A DNA stretch of 64,000 nt from an uncultured Paracoccaceae bacterium (GCA_943787985.1 CALSOO010000004.1:1-64000); one strand, 5' to 3'. Counted from the first letter of the stretch, positions 16,949-27,117 are shown. Notes: generated by a model not told the origin, from the sequence alone. Numbers and translations: made by a program.

Positions 16949-18258
16949 TGTCTGATTACTTTCAAGGGGTTGACCCCATCGCGTTTGAGGGTCCTGACAG
17001 TCAGAACCCGTTGGCATTTCGCTATTACAACCCGTCCGAAATGGTTGGTGGAAAAACAATGGCAGAGCATTTGCGTTTCGCAGTTTGCTACTGGCACAAC
17101 TTTGTTTGGGAGGGGAATGATCCTTTTGGCGGGCAGACGTTTGAGCGGCCTTGGTTCCCTGCCGACACGATGGAGCTGGCCAAGCTAAAGGCCGACGCCG
17201 CGTTTGAAATGTTCCGCATTTTGGGGGTGCCGTACTTCTGTTTCCACGACCACGATGTGCGCCCTGAAGGGGCAACACTGGCCGAAAGCCATGCGCGATT
17301 GAACGAGATGGCCGATTATTTTGAAAAGAAAATGGCGAATGGGGGTCCCAAGTTGCTGTGGGGCACGGCCAACATGTTTTCCAACCGGCGTTACATGTCG
17401 GGTGCGTCTACAAATCCTGATCCTGATGTTTTCGCCTACTGCGCCTCTGTTGTGAAAAACTGCATGGATGTCACCCATCGGTTGAACGGGGAAAACTATG
17501 TGCTGTGGGGCGGACGCGAGGGCTATGAAACCTTGCTCAACACGGATCTGGACCGTGAGCTTGAGCAGATGGGCCGTTTCCTGTCGATGGTCGTCGAGTA
17601 CAAGCACAAGATCGGTTTCAAGGGTGCGATTTTGATCGAACCCAAACCCCAGGAACCCACCAAGCATCAGTATGACTACGATGTTGCCACGGTTTACGGC
17701 TTTCTCAAGCGTTTCGGTCTCGAAGATGAAGTCCAGGTCAATGTGGAACAGGGCCACGCGATCTTGGCCGGGCATTCGTTCGAGCATGAGTTGGCGATGG
17801 CGCGGACTTTGGGCATCTTCGGGTCCATAGATATGAATCGCAACGACTATCAATCCGGTTGGGACACAGACCAGTTTCCGAACTCCCCGTCGGAGGCAAC
17901 ATTGGCGTATTACGAGGTTCTGATGGCAGGTGGGTTCACCACGGGCGGGACCAATTTCGATGCAAAACTGCGTCGGCAGTCTTTGGATGCAGAAGATTTA
18001 ATCGCCGCGCATGTTGGCGGGATGGATGTGTGCGCGCGTGGATTGAAAGCGGCCCATGCGATGTTGGAAGCGGACGCATTAGAAGGCCCGCGCCGTGCAC
18101 GTTATGCCGGCTGGGAGAGTGACGCCGCGCAAGGGATGCTGGCCAAAGGCGCGACGCTTGAAGGGATTGCGGCCACCGCCGAAGCCAAAGACCTTGATCC
18201 CCAGCCAGTGTCCGGTGCACAAGAAAAACTGGAGAATATTGTAGGGCGTTTCATCTGA
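16948..18258 (+). CDS. xylA: Xylose isomerase
   Basis: A 436-residue class II xylose isomerase converting D-xylose to D-xylulose in the cytoplasm. Family signatures seen are [12 protein letters not shown] (catalytic His and Asp), [31 protein letters not shown] (metal-binding Glu), [17 protein letters not shown] and the metal-binding [17 protein letters not shown]. It is full length. The preceding GGGAG ribosome site sits inside the end of the regulator gene. No xylulokinase or transporter follows, so the rest of the pathway must be elsewhere. Confidence 0.97.
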   Translation: MSDYFQGVDPIAFEGPDSQNPLAFRYYNPSEMVGGKTMAEHLRFAVCYWHNFVWEGNDPFGGQTFERPWFPADTMELAKLKADAAFEMFRILGVPYFCFHDHDVRPEGATLAESHARLNEMADYFEKKMANGGPKLLWGTANMFSNRRYMSGASTNPDPDVFAYCASVVKNCMDVTHRLNGENYVLWGGREGYETLLNTDLDRELEQMGRFLSMVVEYKHKIGFKGAILIEPKPQEPTKHQYDYDVATVYGFLKRFGLEDEVQVNVEQGHAILAGHSFEHELAMARTLGIFGSIDMNRNDYQSGWDTDQFPNSPSEATLAYYEVLMAGGFTTGGTNFDAKLRRQSLDAEDLIAAHVGGMDVCARGLKAAHAMLEADALEGPRRARYAGWESDAAQGMLAKGATLEGIAATAEAKDLDPQPVSGAQEKLENIVGRFI

Positions 18259-18276
18259 ACGTCAGACTTAATGCAA

Positions 18277-18304
18277 AAAGGGCGGTTCTTACGGACCGCC
18301 CTTT
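18277..18304 (+). terminator. Rho-independent terminator of the xylA operon
   Basis: AAAGGGCGGT (18277-18286) pairs with ACCGCCCTTT (18295-18304) across an 8-base loop. The A-rich left and T-rich right flanks let it act in both directions, so it may also serve the convergent fasciclin gene. Confidence 0.85.
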
Positions 18305-18324
18305 GTCGGTGGATTTACAAGACT

Positions 18325-20250
18325 TTAGAAGATGAAGTCATCCGCCGTCAGCTCAAGATTTGTGCCGCGCACCAGAATTGAACTGCCGTCTTCAAAGTCG
18401 ATTTTTGAGCGATGCGCTCCGAATTGGGTAATCGACGCTTCAAGTTCAGAGAAATCAGCAAAGCCCATCGAACTCAGATCGATCTGGTCGATGCCGTCTT
18501 CGAAGTGGACAATTTTGTCTTTGCCGTCGCCCGCATCGAAGACAAACACATCCGCGCCTTTGCCACCGACCAAACGGTCAGACCCTTTGCCGCCGATGAT
18601 CAGGTCATCTCCGTTGCCGCCGTGAATAAAATCGCGCCCGTTGCCGCCAATCCCGACGTCATCTCCGCGTCCCAGCAAAATGCGGTCGTTGCCCCCATTG
18701 CCATCGACATAGTCATCATCAAACCCTGTCTTGATGCGGGTGCTCGAGTTGTCATCGATGATGAAATCCACGTCATTGGCGCCGTTTGATTGCAAAATAT
18801 CAACCGGCAAAAGCACGCCGTCCAAAACATGGACGATCCCGTTGGACGCTTCGATATCCGTGGCCACAAGGTTGGGATTGGCGATGTCGGGGTCCGCGTC
18901 CACAAGGGATGCGCCGTCCACGCCCAAGGTGCCGCCCTGGAGCGTCCCGATGCCGTCCGACCCCAACACGTCATTAGAATCCAGAGATCCCGGAGCCACG
19001 TGATAGGTCAGGATATCGGTCAACAACGGGATAGGATCGCCGCCGCCAAGCAGGGTGAGCGCCTCAACGATGTAGGAAAACGCAGCCCCCTCATCCGTGC
19101 CCTCAAAACCCAGAGCACCCGCAAGTCCGACAAAGGCTGCATCATTGGGGGCAAACACGGTCAGGTCAGCGTCTGGATCATCCAAAGCACCCGCCAATCC
19201 CGCGGTTTGAACGGCGGCAAGCAGCAGATCGAAGTCCGTACCGTCCATGTCAAATTCAGTGCCACTCGCCGCGACGATCTGGGTGATGCTGGGCAGTTCA
19301 GGCTCGGGGTGTTCATTGCCCGGAATGTCGATGGGCAGCAGGACTTTGTCTATGACCTGAACGATGCCGTTGGCCGCTTCTACGTCCGCAATCACGATGT
19401 TTGGGTTGGCCACGTCCGGTTCATTGTCGATCAATTCGGAGCCCTCAGAGCCAAACGTGGCATCTGCCAGCAAGGTTTGCACCTGATTTGCGGCGTCAAC
19501 TTCGGCAGCGGTCTTGGCTCCGGCAGAGACGTGATACAGCAAAATATCCGTCAGCAACGGAATGGGGTCTCCGCCACCCAAAGCCGTCAACTGTTCCGCG
19601 ATAAAGCCGAAAACAGCCCCTTCGTCAGTTTGATCACCAGAAAATCCAAGATCAACCGCAAGGGACGTAAACGCAGCATCTGTCGGGGCGAAAACGGTGA
19701 TGTCGTCGGCGGCCTGTACCGTTTCGACCAATCCTGCGGCGCTCAGTGCCATTATCAGGATGTTAAAGTCAGCAGAGCCTGTCGCGATCTCTACAATGTT
19801 GGGTTTGGAAATTTCAATCTCACCTGCACCGAGATTGGAGTAGGGCAGTCCGACCCCGAACACATTGGAGGGATGGAGAACTGTCAAAGTGACCCCGGCA
19901 GGTGGAACCGCCCCCAAAAACGTAAAGCTGTCAGGTTGTTGGCCGGGCTGCTCCAGTTCAACCAACTTGTAGACATGCCCGTCATCGCCGTGCAGACGCC
20001 ATGTGTTTTCGGCGTAAAGACGTCCGCCCGTCCCCACTTCTGCGCCGTCTTGGGTCAGAGTTGCGGTTTGGCCCGTATGATCATCCCCTTGCTCGTTGTT
20101 GAAAAAATCGCCTGACAGACGGCCATCGTTGTCTTTCACTGTGACGGTAAGGGTTGCGGTTTCGGGCATGGTGAAAGTGGCGTGGCGCGCGATCGGCATG
20201 TCGCCAAACAAGTCATCATTTGTGAACGCAGTAAAAATGTAGCTCTTCAT
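18325..20250 (-). CDS. Secreted protein with two fasciclin (FAS1) domains and C-terminal RTX repeats
   Basis: A 641-residue protein. The first about 150 residues are a beta-rich domain with DNDGRLSGDFFNNE and resemble spondin-like surface modules only loosely. Two FAS1 domains follow (about 155-310 and 330-480), each with the TVFAPTDAAF-type and HVLDGVLLP-type boxes. The C-terminal 140 residues contain calcium-binding RTX nonapeptides (GGNGDDLIIGGKGSDRLVGG) and a hydrophobic ending (ADDFIF) typical of type I secretion substrates. No Sec signal is present, which fits type I export. It is probably a calcium-dependent adhesin or matrix protein. It lies 34 bases after a FAS1 lipoprotein gene and is likely co-transcribed with it. 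No T1SS genes are nearby. Confidence 0.88.
   Translation of the reverse strand: MKSYIFTAFTNDDLFGDMPIARHATFTMPETATLTVTVKDNDGRLSGDFFNNEQGDDHTGQTATLTQDGAEVGTGGRLYAENTWRLHGDDGHVYKLVELEQPGQQPDSFTFLGAVPPAGVTLTVLHPSNVFGVGLPYSNLGAGEIEISKPNIVEIATGSADFNILIMALSAAGLVETVQAADDITVFAPTDAAFTSLAVDLGFSGDQTDEGAVFGFIAEQLTALGGGDPIPLLTDILLYHVSAGAKTAAEVDAANQVQTLLADATFGSEGSELIDNEPDVANPNIVIADVEAANGIVQVIDKVLLPIDIPGNEHPEPELPSITQIVAASGTEFDMDGTDFDLLLAAVQTAGLAGALDDPDADLTVFAPNDAAFVGLAGALGFEGTDEGAAFSYIVEALTLLGGGDPIPLLTDILTYHVAPGSLDSNDVLGSDGIGTLQGGTLGVDGASLVDADPDIANPNLVATDIEASNGIVHVLDGVLLPVDILQSNGANDVDFIIDDNSSTRIKTGFDDDYVDGNGGNDRILLGRGDDVGIGGNGRDFIHGGNGDDLIIGGKGSDRLVGGKGADVFVFDAGDGKDKIVHFEDGIDQIDLSSMGFADFSELEASITQFGAHRSKIDFEDGSSILVRGTNLELTADDFIF
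18545..18735 (-). repeat. RTX nonapeptide-encoding repeats
   Basis: The bases encode consecutive GGxGxDxLx-type units (seen as GNGGNDRIL, GGNGRDFIH, GGNGDDLII, GGKGSDRLV, GGKGADVFV). They form a parallel beta-roll that binds calcium after secretion. They are protein-level repeats; the DNA is only loosely repetitive. Confidence 0.8.
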
Positions 20251-20284
20251 GTGGTGTTATCCTTTTCAGTCAAAATTGAAGGGT

Positions 20285-20776
20285 TCAAGGCAACAGCACG
20301 CTGTCGATGACGTGGATAACGCCGTTCGAGGCCTCAACATCCGCCTGGATCACACGCGCTTTGTTCACGCGCACACCGTGTGTTCCGTTCACATGGACGT
20401 TTTTGCCGTTAACGGTTGCAACGCTGAGACGCTGGCCGGCAAGATCTGCGGCCATCACTTTTCCCGGAATGACGTGGTACGTGAGGATCGCGGCCAGCTT
20501 GGCTTTGTTTTCTGGCAGCAAAAGGCTTTCAACAGTTCCTGCAGGTAGTTTTGCAAAAGCATCGTCTGTCGGGGCGAAGACGGTGAATGGACCATCGCTT
20601 TTCAATGTATCGACAAGGCCAGCGGCGGATGCTGCGGCGACCAGTGTGTGGAATGCGTCATTTGATGCGGCGATGTCCACGATGTCGGGTGACGATTTCA
20701 TGGCAGTGTCTGCGCATCCTGCGAGTGCCAATGCGCTTGCAACGATACCTGCTTTGAAAAGTGTTGAAAGGCTCAT
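20285..20776 (-). CDS. Fasciclin-domain lipoprotein
   Basis: A 163-residue protein with a lipoprotein signal (ALALAGC, lipidated Cys about residue 21) and one FAS1 domain ([37 protein letters not shown]). The start is ATG 20776 with GGAGG seven bases before it; upstream codons are unlike a signal peptide. Small FAS1 proteins of this kind are common in marine proteobacteria and are thought to mediate adhesion, though their biochemistry is poorly known. It is followed after 34 bases by the larger RTX-FAS1 gene, which probably uses the same transcript. Confidence 0.9.
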   Translation of the reverse strand: MSLSTLFKAGIVASALALAGCADTAMKSSPDIVDIAASNDAFHTLVAAASAAGLVDTLKSDGPFTVFAPTDDAFAKLPAGTVESLLLPENKAKLAAILTYHVIPGKVMAADLAGQRLSVATVNGKNVHVNGTHGVRVNKARVIQADVEASNGVIHVIDSVLLP

Positions 20777-20821
20777 GTTTTTTCCTCCGGGTTGAACGTC
20801 AGGTTTGACGGAATTTCTATG

Positions 20822-20840
20822 CGTGTGCATTTTACACACG
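20822..20840. promoter_or_regulatory. Inverted repeat in the divergent promoter region
   Basis: CGTGTG (20822-20827) and CACACG (20835-20840) flank CATTTTA. It lies between the FAS1 lipoprotein gene and the divergent DUF6502 gene and could be an operator for either. No regulator is assigned. Confidence 0.35.
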
Positions 20841-20933
20841 GTTTAAGTAAAAGTGGTACGCCGTGACGTTTCGTCTGGATCACTCTTGGATGATTTTTGT
20901 GGAAATTTTTCACACAGCCTCTAAGTTCACCCT

Positions 20934-21761
20934 ATGAACAACGCGGATCCATCCCCCAAAGCCGAGGTTTTTGAACGCGCCTTGAAAAGCGTGTTGCGCC
21001 CTATGATGCGTATGCTGATCTCGAAAGGGATCGCTGCGCCCGCGTTTTATCGACTGGTCAAGCAGACCTTCGTCGAAACGGCTGTGGAAATGATGGGGCA
21101 AGACGCGACAGACAGTCGGGTTAGTGTCATGACAGGCGTGCATCGGCGCGACGTAAAAGAGTTCCGCGACCCGGCCCGCAGTGCCGAAGAGACGCTGCGG
21201 GCCAAGGTGTCTACCCTTTCGTCTGTCGTCGGACGTTGGTTGTCCGATCCCAATTATGCCCAGGCCGATGGCGCGCCGAGACCTGTGCCGCGCAGCGGGG
21301 ACGCTCCGAGTTTTGAGGCGCTGGTCCAATCCGTGAGCCGCGATGTGCGACCGCGCACTGTCCTCGACGAGTTGCTGCGTCAGGACATTGTGCGCACTGA
21401 CGGGGATGCCGTTGTGTTGGACCTTGATGCCCTTGTCGGGCCTGCGGACACGGACCAGCGTATGCATTTTTTCGCCCACAATGTCGGGGATCACATGGCT
21501 GCCGCTGTCGAAAACCTGCTTGCCGAAAAACCCGTCTTGTTGGAGCGGGCCGTGTTTTACAACCACCTGACCGAGGACTCTGTTCGGGACATCGAACGCC
21601 ACGTTCGCCGGTTGAGCCAAGACGCATTGTTGCAGGTCAACAAGGTCGCCGCAGAGCGCCAAAGTGAAGACAAATCAAAAGAGACCGGAACCCATCGCTT
21701 CCGGTTCGGAATGTTCTTTTACAAAGAAGACGAAGACGACAAAGGACCGGACCACCCATGA
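20934..21761 (+). CDS. DUF6502-family protein
   Basis: A 275-residue, probably cytoplasmic protein matching the DUF6502 family, recognised from the opening ALKSVLRPMMRMLISKGIAAPAFYRLVKQTFVE, the internal SVMTGVHRRDVKE and the C-terminal HNVGDHMAAAVENLL segments. The N-terminal half looks like a winged-helix fold (a helical bundle, then TGVHRRDVKE resembling a recognition helix), so it may bind DNA. That is inference, as the function is not established. It overlaps the following DUF5666 gene by ATGA, a pairing seen elsewhere in Proteobacteria. Confidence 0.8.
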   Translation: MNNADPSPKAEVFERALKSVLRPMMRMLISKGIAAPAFYRLVKQTFVETAVEMMGQDATDSRVSVMTGVHRRDVKEFRDPARSAEETLRAKVSTLSSVVGRWLSDPNYAQADGAPRPVPRSGDAPSFEALVQSVSRDVRPRTVLDELLRQDIVRTDGDAVVLDLDALVGPADTDQRMHFFAHNVGDHMAAAVENLLAEKPVLLERAVFYNHLTEDSVRDIERHVRRLSQDALLQVNKVAAERQSEDKSKETGTHRFRFGMFFYKEDEDDKGPDHP

Positions 21762-22696
21762 CGAAGACGCATTTTTCCCGCCGTATGGTCTTGGCAACGG
21801 GTGCCGCCAGCATTGTGCTCCCACACAGCACGTTTGGTCAAAGTATCGAGTCGCCTGTTGAAGGGGGCATTGGCGGCACTGGAATTGTTGGCCTTTTGAC
21901 GGAGTTTGGCAGTCTTGTTGTCAGCGGGAACTACATTAGAACAGACGCCCAAACGCGCTACACCGATGGATATGGTGTGTTGCGCGAAAGGCATCTGCGC
22001 CTTGGCGACAGTCTGACGATAGAGGCATCAGGCCCCTCACACGCGTTGGTGGCGCGCAGGGTGCATGTGACGCACCCTTTGGTCGGACCGATCACAGCGA
22101 TCACGCGCGGTGGGCGGGAAATTCTGGTCAACGGAGTTGCCGTTACGTTTGAGCGGCCGTTGCGTGGATACGCAGTTGGCGCACGGGTCGCTGTCTCAGG
22201 CCTTTGGCAAGGGTCGCAAGTTCGCGCAAGTGGCGTCGCCCCTGCGCGCTCCGATCAAGATCTGGTATCAGGAGACGTCACGCGCGGGGGCGGTTTCGGG
22301 CGTTTGCGCATCGGTGGCGCAATGGTGCAAGGGCGAGGTTTGGGTGGGTTGCCCGTCGGATCATTTGCGACGGTTGTTGGACGATATATGCCAGTTGAAA
22401 ACGTGATGTCTGCTTCCAGCAGCAAAGCGGGCAGGTTCTTTGGCACGGCAGGACCTTTGCAGCGCTTGTCTATCGAAGGGTATCTTGCCCCAACCGACAG
22501 TGCCCCAGGGTACAAGATTGAAGGGCTTGGACATAGTTTTGCGCGGAACTTGAGGTTGGACAATTATGCCAACAAACGCATGCTGTTCAATGGCGGTTAC
22601 ACTGGTCGGTTTGCGGCGCAAAGTGCGATTGAATTGCCTGAAAGCAGCGGACAAAGAAATCGGGTTTTGAGCCGTTTGTCTCGTCAAAACCGATAA
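21758..22696 (+). CDS. DUF5666-domain exported protein
   Basis: A 312-residue protein with an N-terminal signal that looks Tat-like (SRRMVLATGAASIVL) and a beta-rich body with repeated short OB-like DUF5666 units, for example VGPITAITRGGREILVNGVAV and GARVAVSGLWQGSQVRASGV. Its role is unknown. The operon partner is the DUF6502 gene, with a 4-base overlap. About 180 bases separate it from glpD. Confidence 0.8.
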   Translation: MTKTHFSRRMVLATGAASIVLPHSTFGQSIESPVEGGIGGTGIVGLLTEFGSLVVSGNYIRTDAQTRYTDGYGVLRERHLRLGDSLTIEASGPSHALVARRVHVTHPLVGPITAITRGGREILVNGVAVTFERPLRGYAVGARVAVSGLWQGSQVRASGVAPARSDQDLVSGDVTRGGGFGRLRIGGAMVQGRGLGGLPVGSFATVVGRYMPVENVMSASSSKAGRFFGTAGPLQRLSIEGYLAPTDSAPGYKIEGLGHSFARNLRLDNYANKRMLFNGGYTGRFAAQSAIELPESSGQRNRVLSRLSRQNR

Positions 22697-22821
22697 AGCT
22701 GCACGGGGCGGCTTTGAGTTCACCCGAACGTCGAACCATTTCACACGGTAATGTCTAAAGTTCGGGCGCAAAACGAAGGAAACCGAAATTCGGTGCTTTC
22801 ATATGGTCACCAATTTTGGGA

Positions 22822-22839
22822 TGTTTCGCACGCGAAACA
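22822..22839. promoter_or_regulatory. Palindrome upstream of glpD, candidate GlpR (DeoR-family) operator
   Basis: TGTTTCGC (22822-22829), AC, GCGAAACA (22832-22839) is a perfect 8-bp inverted repeat containing TTTCG-N4-CGAAA, the kind of site reported for DeoR-family GlpR repressors. It sits 36 bases before the glpD start. No glpR gene is in the window. Confidence 0.55.
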
Positions 22840-22875
22840 ATCCCGATTCCCGATGGCGCGCGCGAGGCAACTTCC

Positions 22876-24459
22876 ATGACCCCTGACTACGATCTTTTGG
22901 TGATCGGTGGCGGCATCAACGGATGCGGAATAGCGCGTGATGCGGCGGGTCGCGGCCTAAAGGTGGTGGTCGTGGAGATGGGCGACATTGGCGGCGCGAC
23001 GTCGGCCTCTTCGACCAAATTGTTTCATGGCGGTCTGCGCTATCTTGAATTCTTCGAGTTCCGCCTTGTCAGGGAAGCCTTGGAAGAACGTGAAACGCTG
23101 TTGCGCGCGATGCCGCACATTTCTTGGCCCATGCGGTTTGTGCTGCCTTATCATAGGGATATGCGGTTTGACTCCGCAACGCCGACCTCAAGGCTTTTGA
23201 ATACAGTGATGCCGTGGATGCGCGGAAGACGCCCTGCGTGGTTGATCCGTATGGGGCTGTTTTTGTATGATAATCTGGGTGGTCGAAAGATTTTACCGGG
23301 CACTGAAAAACTCGACCTGCGCAATGCGCCTGAAGGGCGTGGCCTGCAAGCAAAGTTTGAGCGGGCCTATGAATATTCGGATTGCTGGATTGAGGACTCG
23401 CGTTTGGTGGTCCTGAATGCCCGTGACGCGGACGCGCGCGGGGCTGTTATTCTACCGCGGCACAAAGTGACGCAGGCCGCGCAGAATGATGGTATCTGGA
23501 GTATCAATGTAGTGTCGAGTGAAGGCGTTTCGCATTCAATATCGGCGCGCGCTGTCGTAAATGCGGCTGGTCCGTGGGTTGGCGATGTTCTCTCCGGCAC
23601 GCTCAAAAGCAATGCCTCTGATACCGTTCGTTTGGTGCGTGGCAGTCACATCGTGACCAAGCGGTTGTTTGATCATGACAAGTGTTACTTTTTCCAAGGC
23701 ACGGACGGTAGGATCACATTTGCAATTCCTTATGAGACTGATTTCACGCTGATTGGAACCACAGATGCCGAGCATGCGAATGCGGATGAGACACCGGAAT
23801 GCAGCGATGAGGAACGTGACTATCTCATTGATTTTGTAAATGGATATTTGTCCGCGCCAATCAATGTGGATGATGTTGTTTCGTCCTATTCAGGTGTCAG
23901 GCCATTGTATGATGACGGCGCAACCAGCGCGACGGCCGCCACGCGGGACTATGTTTTGAGGCTCGATCAAAGCCGTGGCGCGCCTGCGTTGAATGTCTTT
24001 GGTGGCAAGATCACGACCTACCGGCGGCTTGCAGAAAGTGCTTTGGACGAACTGCGCGCTGTGTTTCCTGACGTGTCAGGGACGTGGACAGCCGGAGTGG
24101 CGTTGCCAGGGGGCGACTTTGCGGTGGACGGGATCGCTGCGTTGATCGAAAAACTGTGCAGGGCCTATCCATTCCTGACAGGTGCTTGGGCGCGGCGACT
24201 GGTGCGTGCCTACGGGACCGATGCCTTTGCGGTTCTGGGTGAAGCCAAAGGCATCCGTGACTTGGGCGTTGATTTTGGTGCCACCCTCACCGAGGCAGAA
24301 GTGCGGTGGCTGGTGAGCAAAGAGTATGTGCAACAGGCAGAAGACATCTTGTGGCGGCGCAGTAAACTGGGCTTGCGCATGTCGGTGGCTGATACGGAGC
24401 GCTTGCGCATTTGGTTGCAAAAGTTTCGGGCGCAAGGCACAAATAAGGCAGAAATTTAG
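22876..24459 (+). CDS. glpD: Aerobic glycerol-3-phosphate dehydrogenase
   Basis: A 527-residue FAD-dependent, membrane-associated dehydrogenase that oxidises sn-glycerol 3-phosphate to dihydroxyacetone phosphate and reduces quinone. It has the FAD-binding LLVIGGGINGCGIARDAAGR at the N-terminus, the SSTKLFHGGLRYLEFFEFRLV motif, VVNAAGPWVGDV, and a C-terminal DAO_C domain. The start is taken at ATG 22876 with GAGG upstream; an earlier in-frame codon at 22816 adds an unlike leader that would overlap the palindromic site. glpK follows 12 bases later in the same operon. Confidence 0.96.
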   Translation: MTPDYDLLVIGGGINGCGIARDAAGRGLKVVVVEMGDIGGATSASSTKLFHGGLRYLEFFEFRLVREALEERETLLRAMPHISWPMRFVLPYHRDMRFDSATPTSRLLNTVMPWMRGRRPAWLIRMGLFLYDNLGGRKILPGTEKLDLRNAPEGRGLQAKFERAYEYSDCWIEDSRLVVLNARDADARGAVILPRHKVTQAAQNDGIWSINVVSSEGVSHSISARAVVNAAGPWVGDVLSGTLKSNASDTVRLVRGSHIVTKRLFDHDKCYFFQGTDGRITFAIPYETDFTLIGTTDAEHANADETPECSDEERDYLIDFVNGYLSAPINVDDVVSSYSGVRPLYDDGATSATAATRDYVLRLDQSRGAPALNVFGGKITTYRRLAESALDELRAVFPDVSGTWTAGVALPGGDFAVDGIAALIEKLCRAYPFLTGAWARRLVRAYGTDAFAVLGEAKGIRDLGVDFGATLTEAEVRWLVSKEYVQQAEDILWRRSKLGLRMSVADTERLRIWLQKFRAQGTNKAEI

Positions 24460-24471
24460 GAGGCGGAGCAT

Positions 24472-25959
24472 ATGACATTTGTTTTGGCGATTGATCAGGG
24501 CACAACATCCACGCGTGCGATTTTGTTCGACGGCGATCTGAAACGGGTGGCCACCGCTCAGGAGGAATTTGCACAGCATTTTCCAGCCTCGGGTTGGGTT
24601 GAGCATGATCCTGATGATTTGTGGGCGACGACAGCCGGAACATGCCGTGCGGTGATTGAGCGTGCTGGCGTATCTGTAGATGAAATTGCGGCTATCGGGA
24701 TAACCAACCAGCGTGAAACGACTTTGGTCTGGGACAAAAAAACCGGTGTTCCAATCCATAATGCGATTGTCTGGCAAGACCGCCGGACTGCAGCGTTTTG
24801 CAAGTCGCTTCAGGACGCTGGCCACTTGGAGATGGTGAATGAGCGCACGGGTCTTTTGCTGGACCCCTACTTTTCAGCGACCAAAGTCAAATGGTTGCTC
24901 GACAATGTCGAGGGCGCCCGGGCGCGCGCTGATGCGGGGGAGTTGCTTTTCGGGACTGTCGACAGTTTCTTGATCTGGAAGCTGACGGGGGGCGCTGTTC
25001 ACGCCACGGATGCGACCAATGCGGCGCGGACGATGTTGTATGACATTCGCAAAGGGCGTTGGAGCCAAACGATCTGCACGCTGATGGGCATCCCGATGTC
25101 CATGTTGCCACAGGTGCGTGACAGTGCGGCGGACTTTGGCGTCACGCGTCCTGAGTTGTTTGGTCGCGAGATTCCAATTCTGGGCGTTGCGGGCGACCAA
25201 CAGGCTGCCACGATCGGGCAGGCTTGTTTCGAACCTGGAATGTTAAAGTCCACATACGGCACCGGATGTTTCGCTTTGTTGAACACAGGTGACATTCCCG
25301 TAAAATCCGAAAATAAACTCCTGACGACAATCGCTTATCAACTGGATGGAAAGCCGACCTATGCTCTTGAGGGGTCGATTTTTATTGCCGGTGCTGTGGT
25401 GCAATGGTTGCGTGACGGGCTCAAAATTATCCATGAAGCCCCTGACACCCAACGGTTGGCCGAAGATGCAGACGATGGGCAGCCTGTCGTTTTGGTCCCT
25501 GCTTTTACAGGTCTTGGTGCGCCCTATTGGAATGCAGAGTGCAGAGGCGCAATTTTCGGATTGTCGCGAAATTCGGGCCCGAACGAATTGGCCAAAGCAG
25601 CCCTTGAAAGCGTTGGCTACCAAACGCGGGACTTGCTGGATGCGATGCGCGGCGATTGGGGGGCAGAAGGCGGCGAAGCGGTTTTGCGCGTCGACGGCGG
25701 CATGAGCGCATCTGATTGGACGATGCAGTTTTTGTCTGACATCATCGGGGCACAGGTGGACCGCCCCGAAGTGTTGGAAACGACGGCTTTAGGGGCTGCT
25801 TGGCTTGCGGGCATGCATGCCGGTGTCTATCCACAGAAAGAAGATTTTGCCAAAAGCTGGGCGTTGGAGCGCAGTTTCTCTCCATCGATGGCAGAGGCCG
25901 AGCGCGGTGAAAAATACGCCAATTGGAAACGCGCCGTCGCAGCCACGCTGAGTTATTAG
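24472..25959 (+). CDS. glpK: Glycerol kinase
   Basis: A 495-residue FGGY-family kinase that phosphorylates glycerol to glycerol 3-phosphate. It has the N-terminal phosphate loop [16 protein letters not shown], the substrate-region ITNQRETT and [22 protein letters not shown], and the C-terminal FGGY signature region around [19 protein letters not shown] strong GGAGG ribosome site lies just before ATG 24472. It feeds GlpD, and the two form a glycerol-use operon. No uptake genes (glpF or the glpV/STPQ ABC system) are seen here. Confidence 0.97.
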   Translation: MTFVLAIDQGTTSTRAILFDGDLKRVATAQEEFAQHFPASGWVEHDPDDLWATTAGTCRAVIERAGVSVDEIAAIGITNQRETTLVWDKKTGVPIHNAIVWQDRRTAAFCKSLQDAGHLEMVNERTGLLLDPYFSATKVKWLLDNVEGARARADAGELLFGTVDSFLIWKLTGGAVHATDATNAARTMLYDIRKGRWSQTICTLMGIPMSMLPQVRDSAADFGVTRPELFGREIPILGVAGDQQAATIGQACFEPGMLKSTYGTGCFALLNTGDIPVKSENKLLTTIAYQLDGKPTYALEGSIFIAGAVVQWLRDGLKIIHEAPDTQRLAEDADDGQPVVLVPAFTGLGAPYWNAECRGAIFGLSRNSGPNELAKAALESVGYQTRDLLDAMRGDWGAEGGEAVLRVDGGMSASDWTMQFLSDIIGAQVDRPEVLETTALGAAWLAGMHAGVYPQKEDFAKSWALERSFSPSMAEAERGEKYANWKRAVAATLSY

Positions 25960-26018
25960 GCCAGAAAACATGCGTCACCTTTGCCTTTTGGTTGCAAAAC
26001 TGGATTTTACCAGTATTT

Positions 26019-26030
26019 GTTAGCGCTAAC
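26019..26030. promoter_or_regulatory. LacI-family-type palindrome upstream of gap
   Basis: GTTAGCGCTAAC is a perfect 12-bp palindrome with the central GCGC step typical of LacI/GalR-family operators. It sits 66 bases before the gap start codon. The cognate regulator is probably not the xylA-linked one, whose own candidate site has a different sequence. Confidence 0.55.
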
Positions 26031-26095
26031 TGCATATCTTGCGAAATTGCTTGGGTACTTTGGACCAAGCGCAATGGATTATTTGGAGAAAAGCC

Positions 26096-27097
26096 ATGAC
26101 TGTTACCGTCGCTATCAATGGATTTGGTCGTATCGGCCGCAACGTTTTGCGCGCGATTATCGAGAGTGGACGCACAGACATTGAAGTGCTCGCCATCAAC
26201 GATCTGGGGCCGGTTGAAACCAACGCGCACTTGTTCCGCTACGATACGGTCCACGGCCGTTTTCCCGGAGATGTGACAACCACCGAGGACAGCATCGATG
26301 TTGGTCGCGGCCCAATACGTGTCACAGCCATCCGCAATCCTGCTGATTTGCCATGGTCCGACGTGGATGTGGTGCTGGAGTGCACAGGCATCTTCAAATC
26401 CAAAGCGGCGTGTCAGGCACATTTGGACAACGGATCCCGCCGCGTTCTGATCTCTGCGCCGGGCTCTGATGCGGACAAAACGATTGTTTATGGTGTGAAC
26501 GACAGTTCTTTGACCGCAGCGGATATCGTTGTTTCGAACGCGTCTTGCACCACGAATTGCTTGGCACCTGTCGCCAAAGTGCTCAATGACGCGGTTGGCA
26601 TCACCAAAGGGTTCATGACCACGATCCACAGCTACACTGGTGATCAGCCGACGTTAGACACGATGCACTCTGACCTCTACCGGGCGCGTGCGGCTGCCAT
26701 GTCGATGATCCCGACTTCAACGGGTGCGGCCAAGGCTGTTGGCTTGGTCTTGCCAGAGCTGAACGGCAAGTTGGACGGAGTTGCAATCCGCGTTCCGACC
26801 CCCAACGTGTCTGTTGTGGATCTGACGTTCGAGGCGTCCCGCGCCACAACCATTGAGGAAGTGAACGCCGCGATCATCGCAGCAGCAGATGGTCCTTTAA
26901 AGAACATTTTGGGCTACACGGACCAACCGTTGGTCAGTTCCGACTTCAACCACGACCCGCATTCGTCGATCTTCCATCTCGACCAGACGAAGGTTCTGGA
27001 CGGCAACATGGTCCGTATCCTGAGCTGGTATGACAATGAATGGGGTTTCTCGAACCGTATGAGCGACACTGCGGTTGCGATGGGCAAATTGATCTAA
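26096..27097 (+). CDS. gap: Type I glyceraldehyde-3-phosphate dehydrogenase
   Basis: A 333-residue GAPDH with the NAD-binding [15 protein letters not shown], catalytic [17 protein letters not shown] (Cys), the [17 protein letters not shown] phosphate site and the C-terminal [12 protein letters not shown]. The start is ATG 26096, with GGAGA upstream; earlier in-frame codons give an unrelated leader. It has its own terminator and a LacI-type palindrome upstream, so it is probably a separate unit from glpDK even though all three converge on triose phosphates. Confidence 0.97.
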   Translation: MTVTVAINGFGRIGRNVLRAIIESGRTDIEVLAINDLGPVETNAHLFRYDTVHGRFPGDVTTTEDSIDVGRGPIRVTAIRNPADLPWSDVDVVLECTGIFKSKAACQAHLDNGSRRVLISAPGSDADKTIVYGVNDSSLTAADIVVSNASCTTNCLAPVAKVLNDAVGITKGFMTTIHSYTGDQPTLDTMHSDLYRARAAAMSMIPTSTGAAKAVGLVLPELNGKLDGVAIRVPTPNVSVVDLTFEASRATTIEEVNAAIIAAADGPLKNILGYTDQPLVSSDFNHDPHSSIFHLDQTKVLDGNMVRILSWYDNEWGFSNRMSDTAVAMGKLI

Positions 27098-27117
27098 GCC
27101 CGAACGCCTAGATAAAA

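Noticed and set aside
18790-20115. Long open frame (441 codons) on the plus strand opposite the FAS1/RTX gene
   Set aside because: Antisense shadow; the minus strand carries recognisable FAS1 and RTX motifs.
25742-26629. Minus-strand open frame (295 codons) spanning the glpK/gap junction
   Set aside because: Shadow of two conserved enzymes; no recognisable domain.
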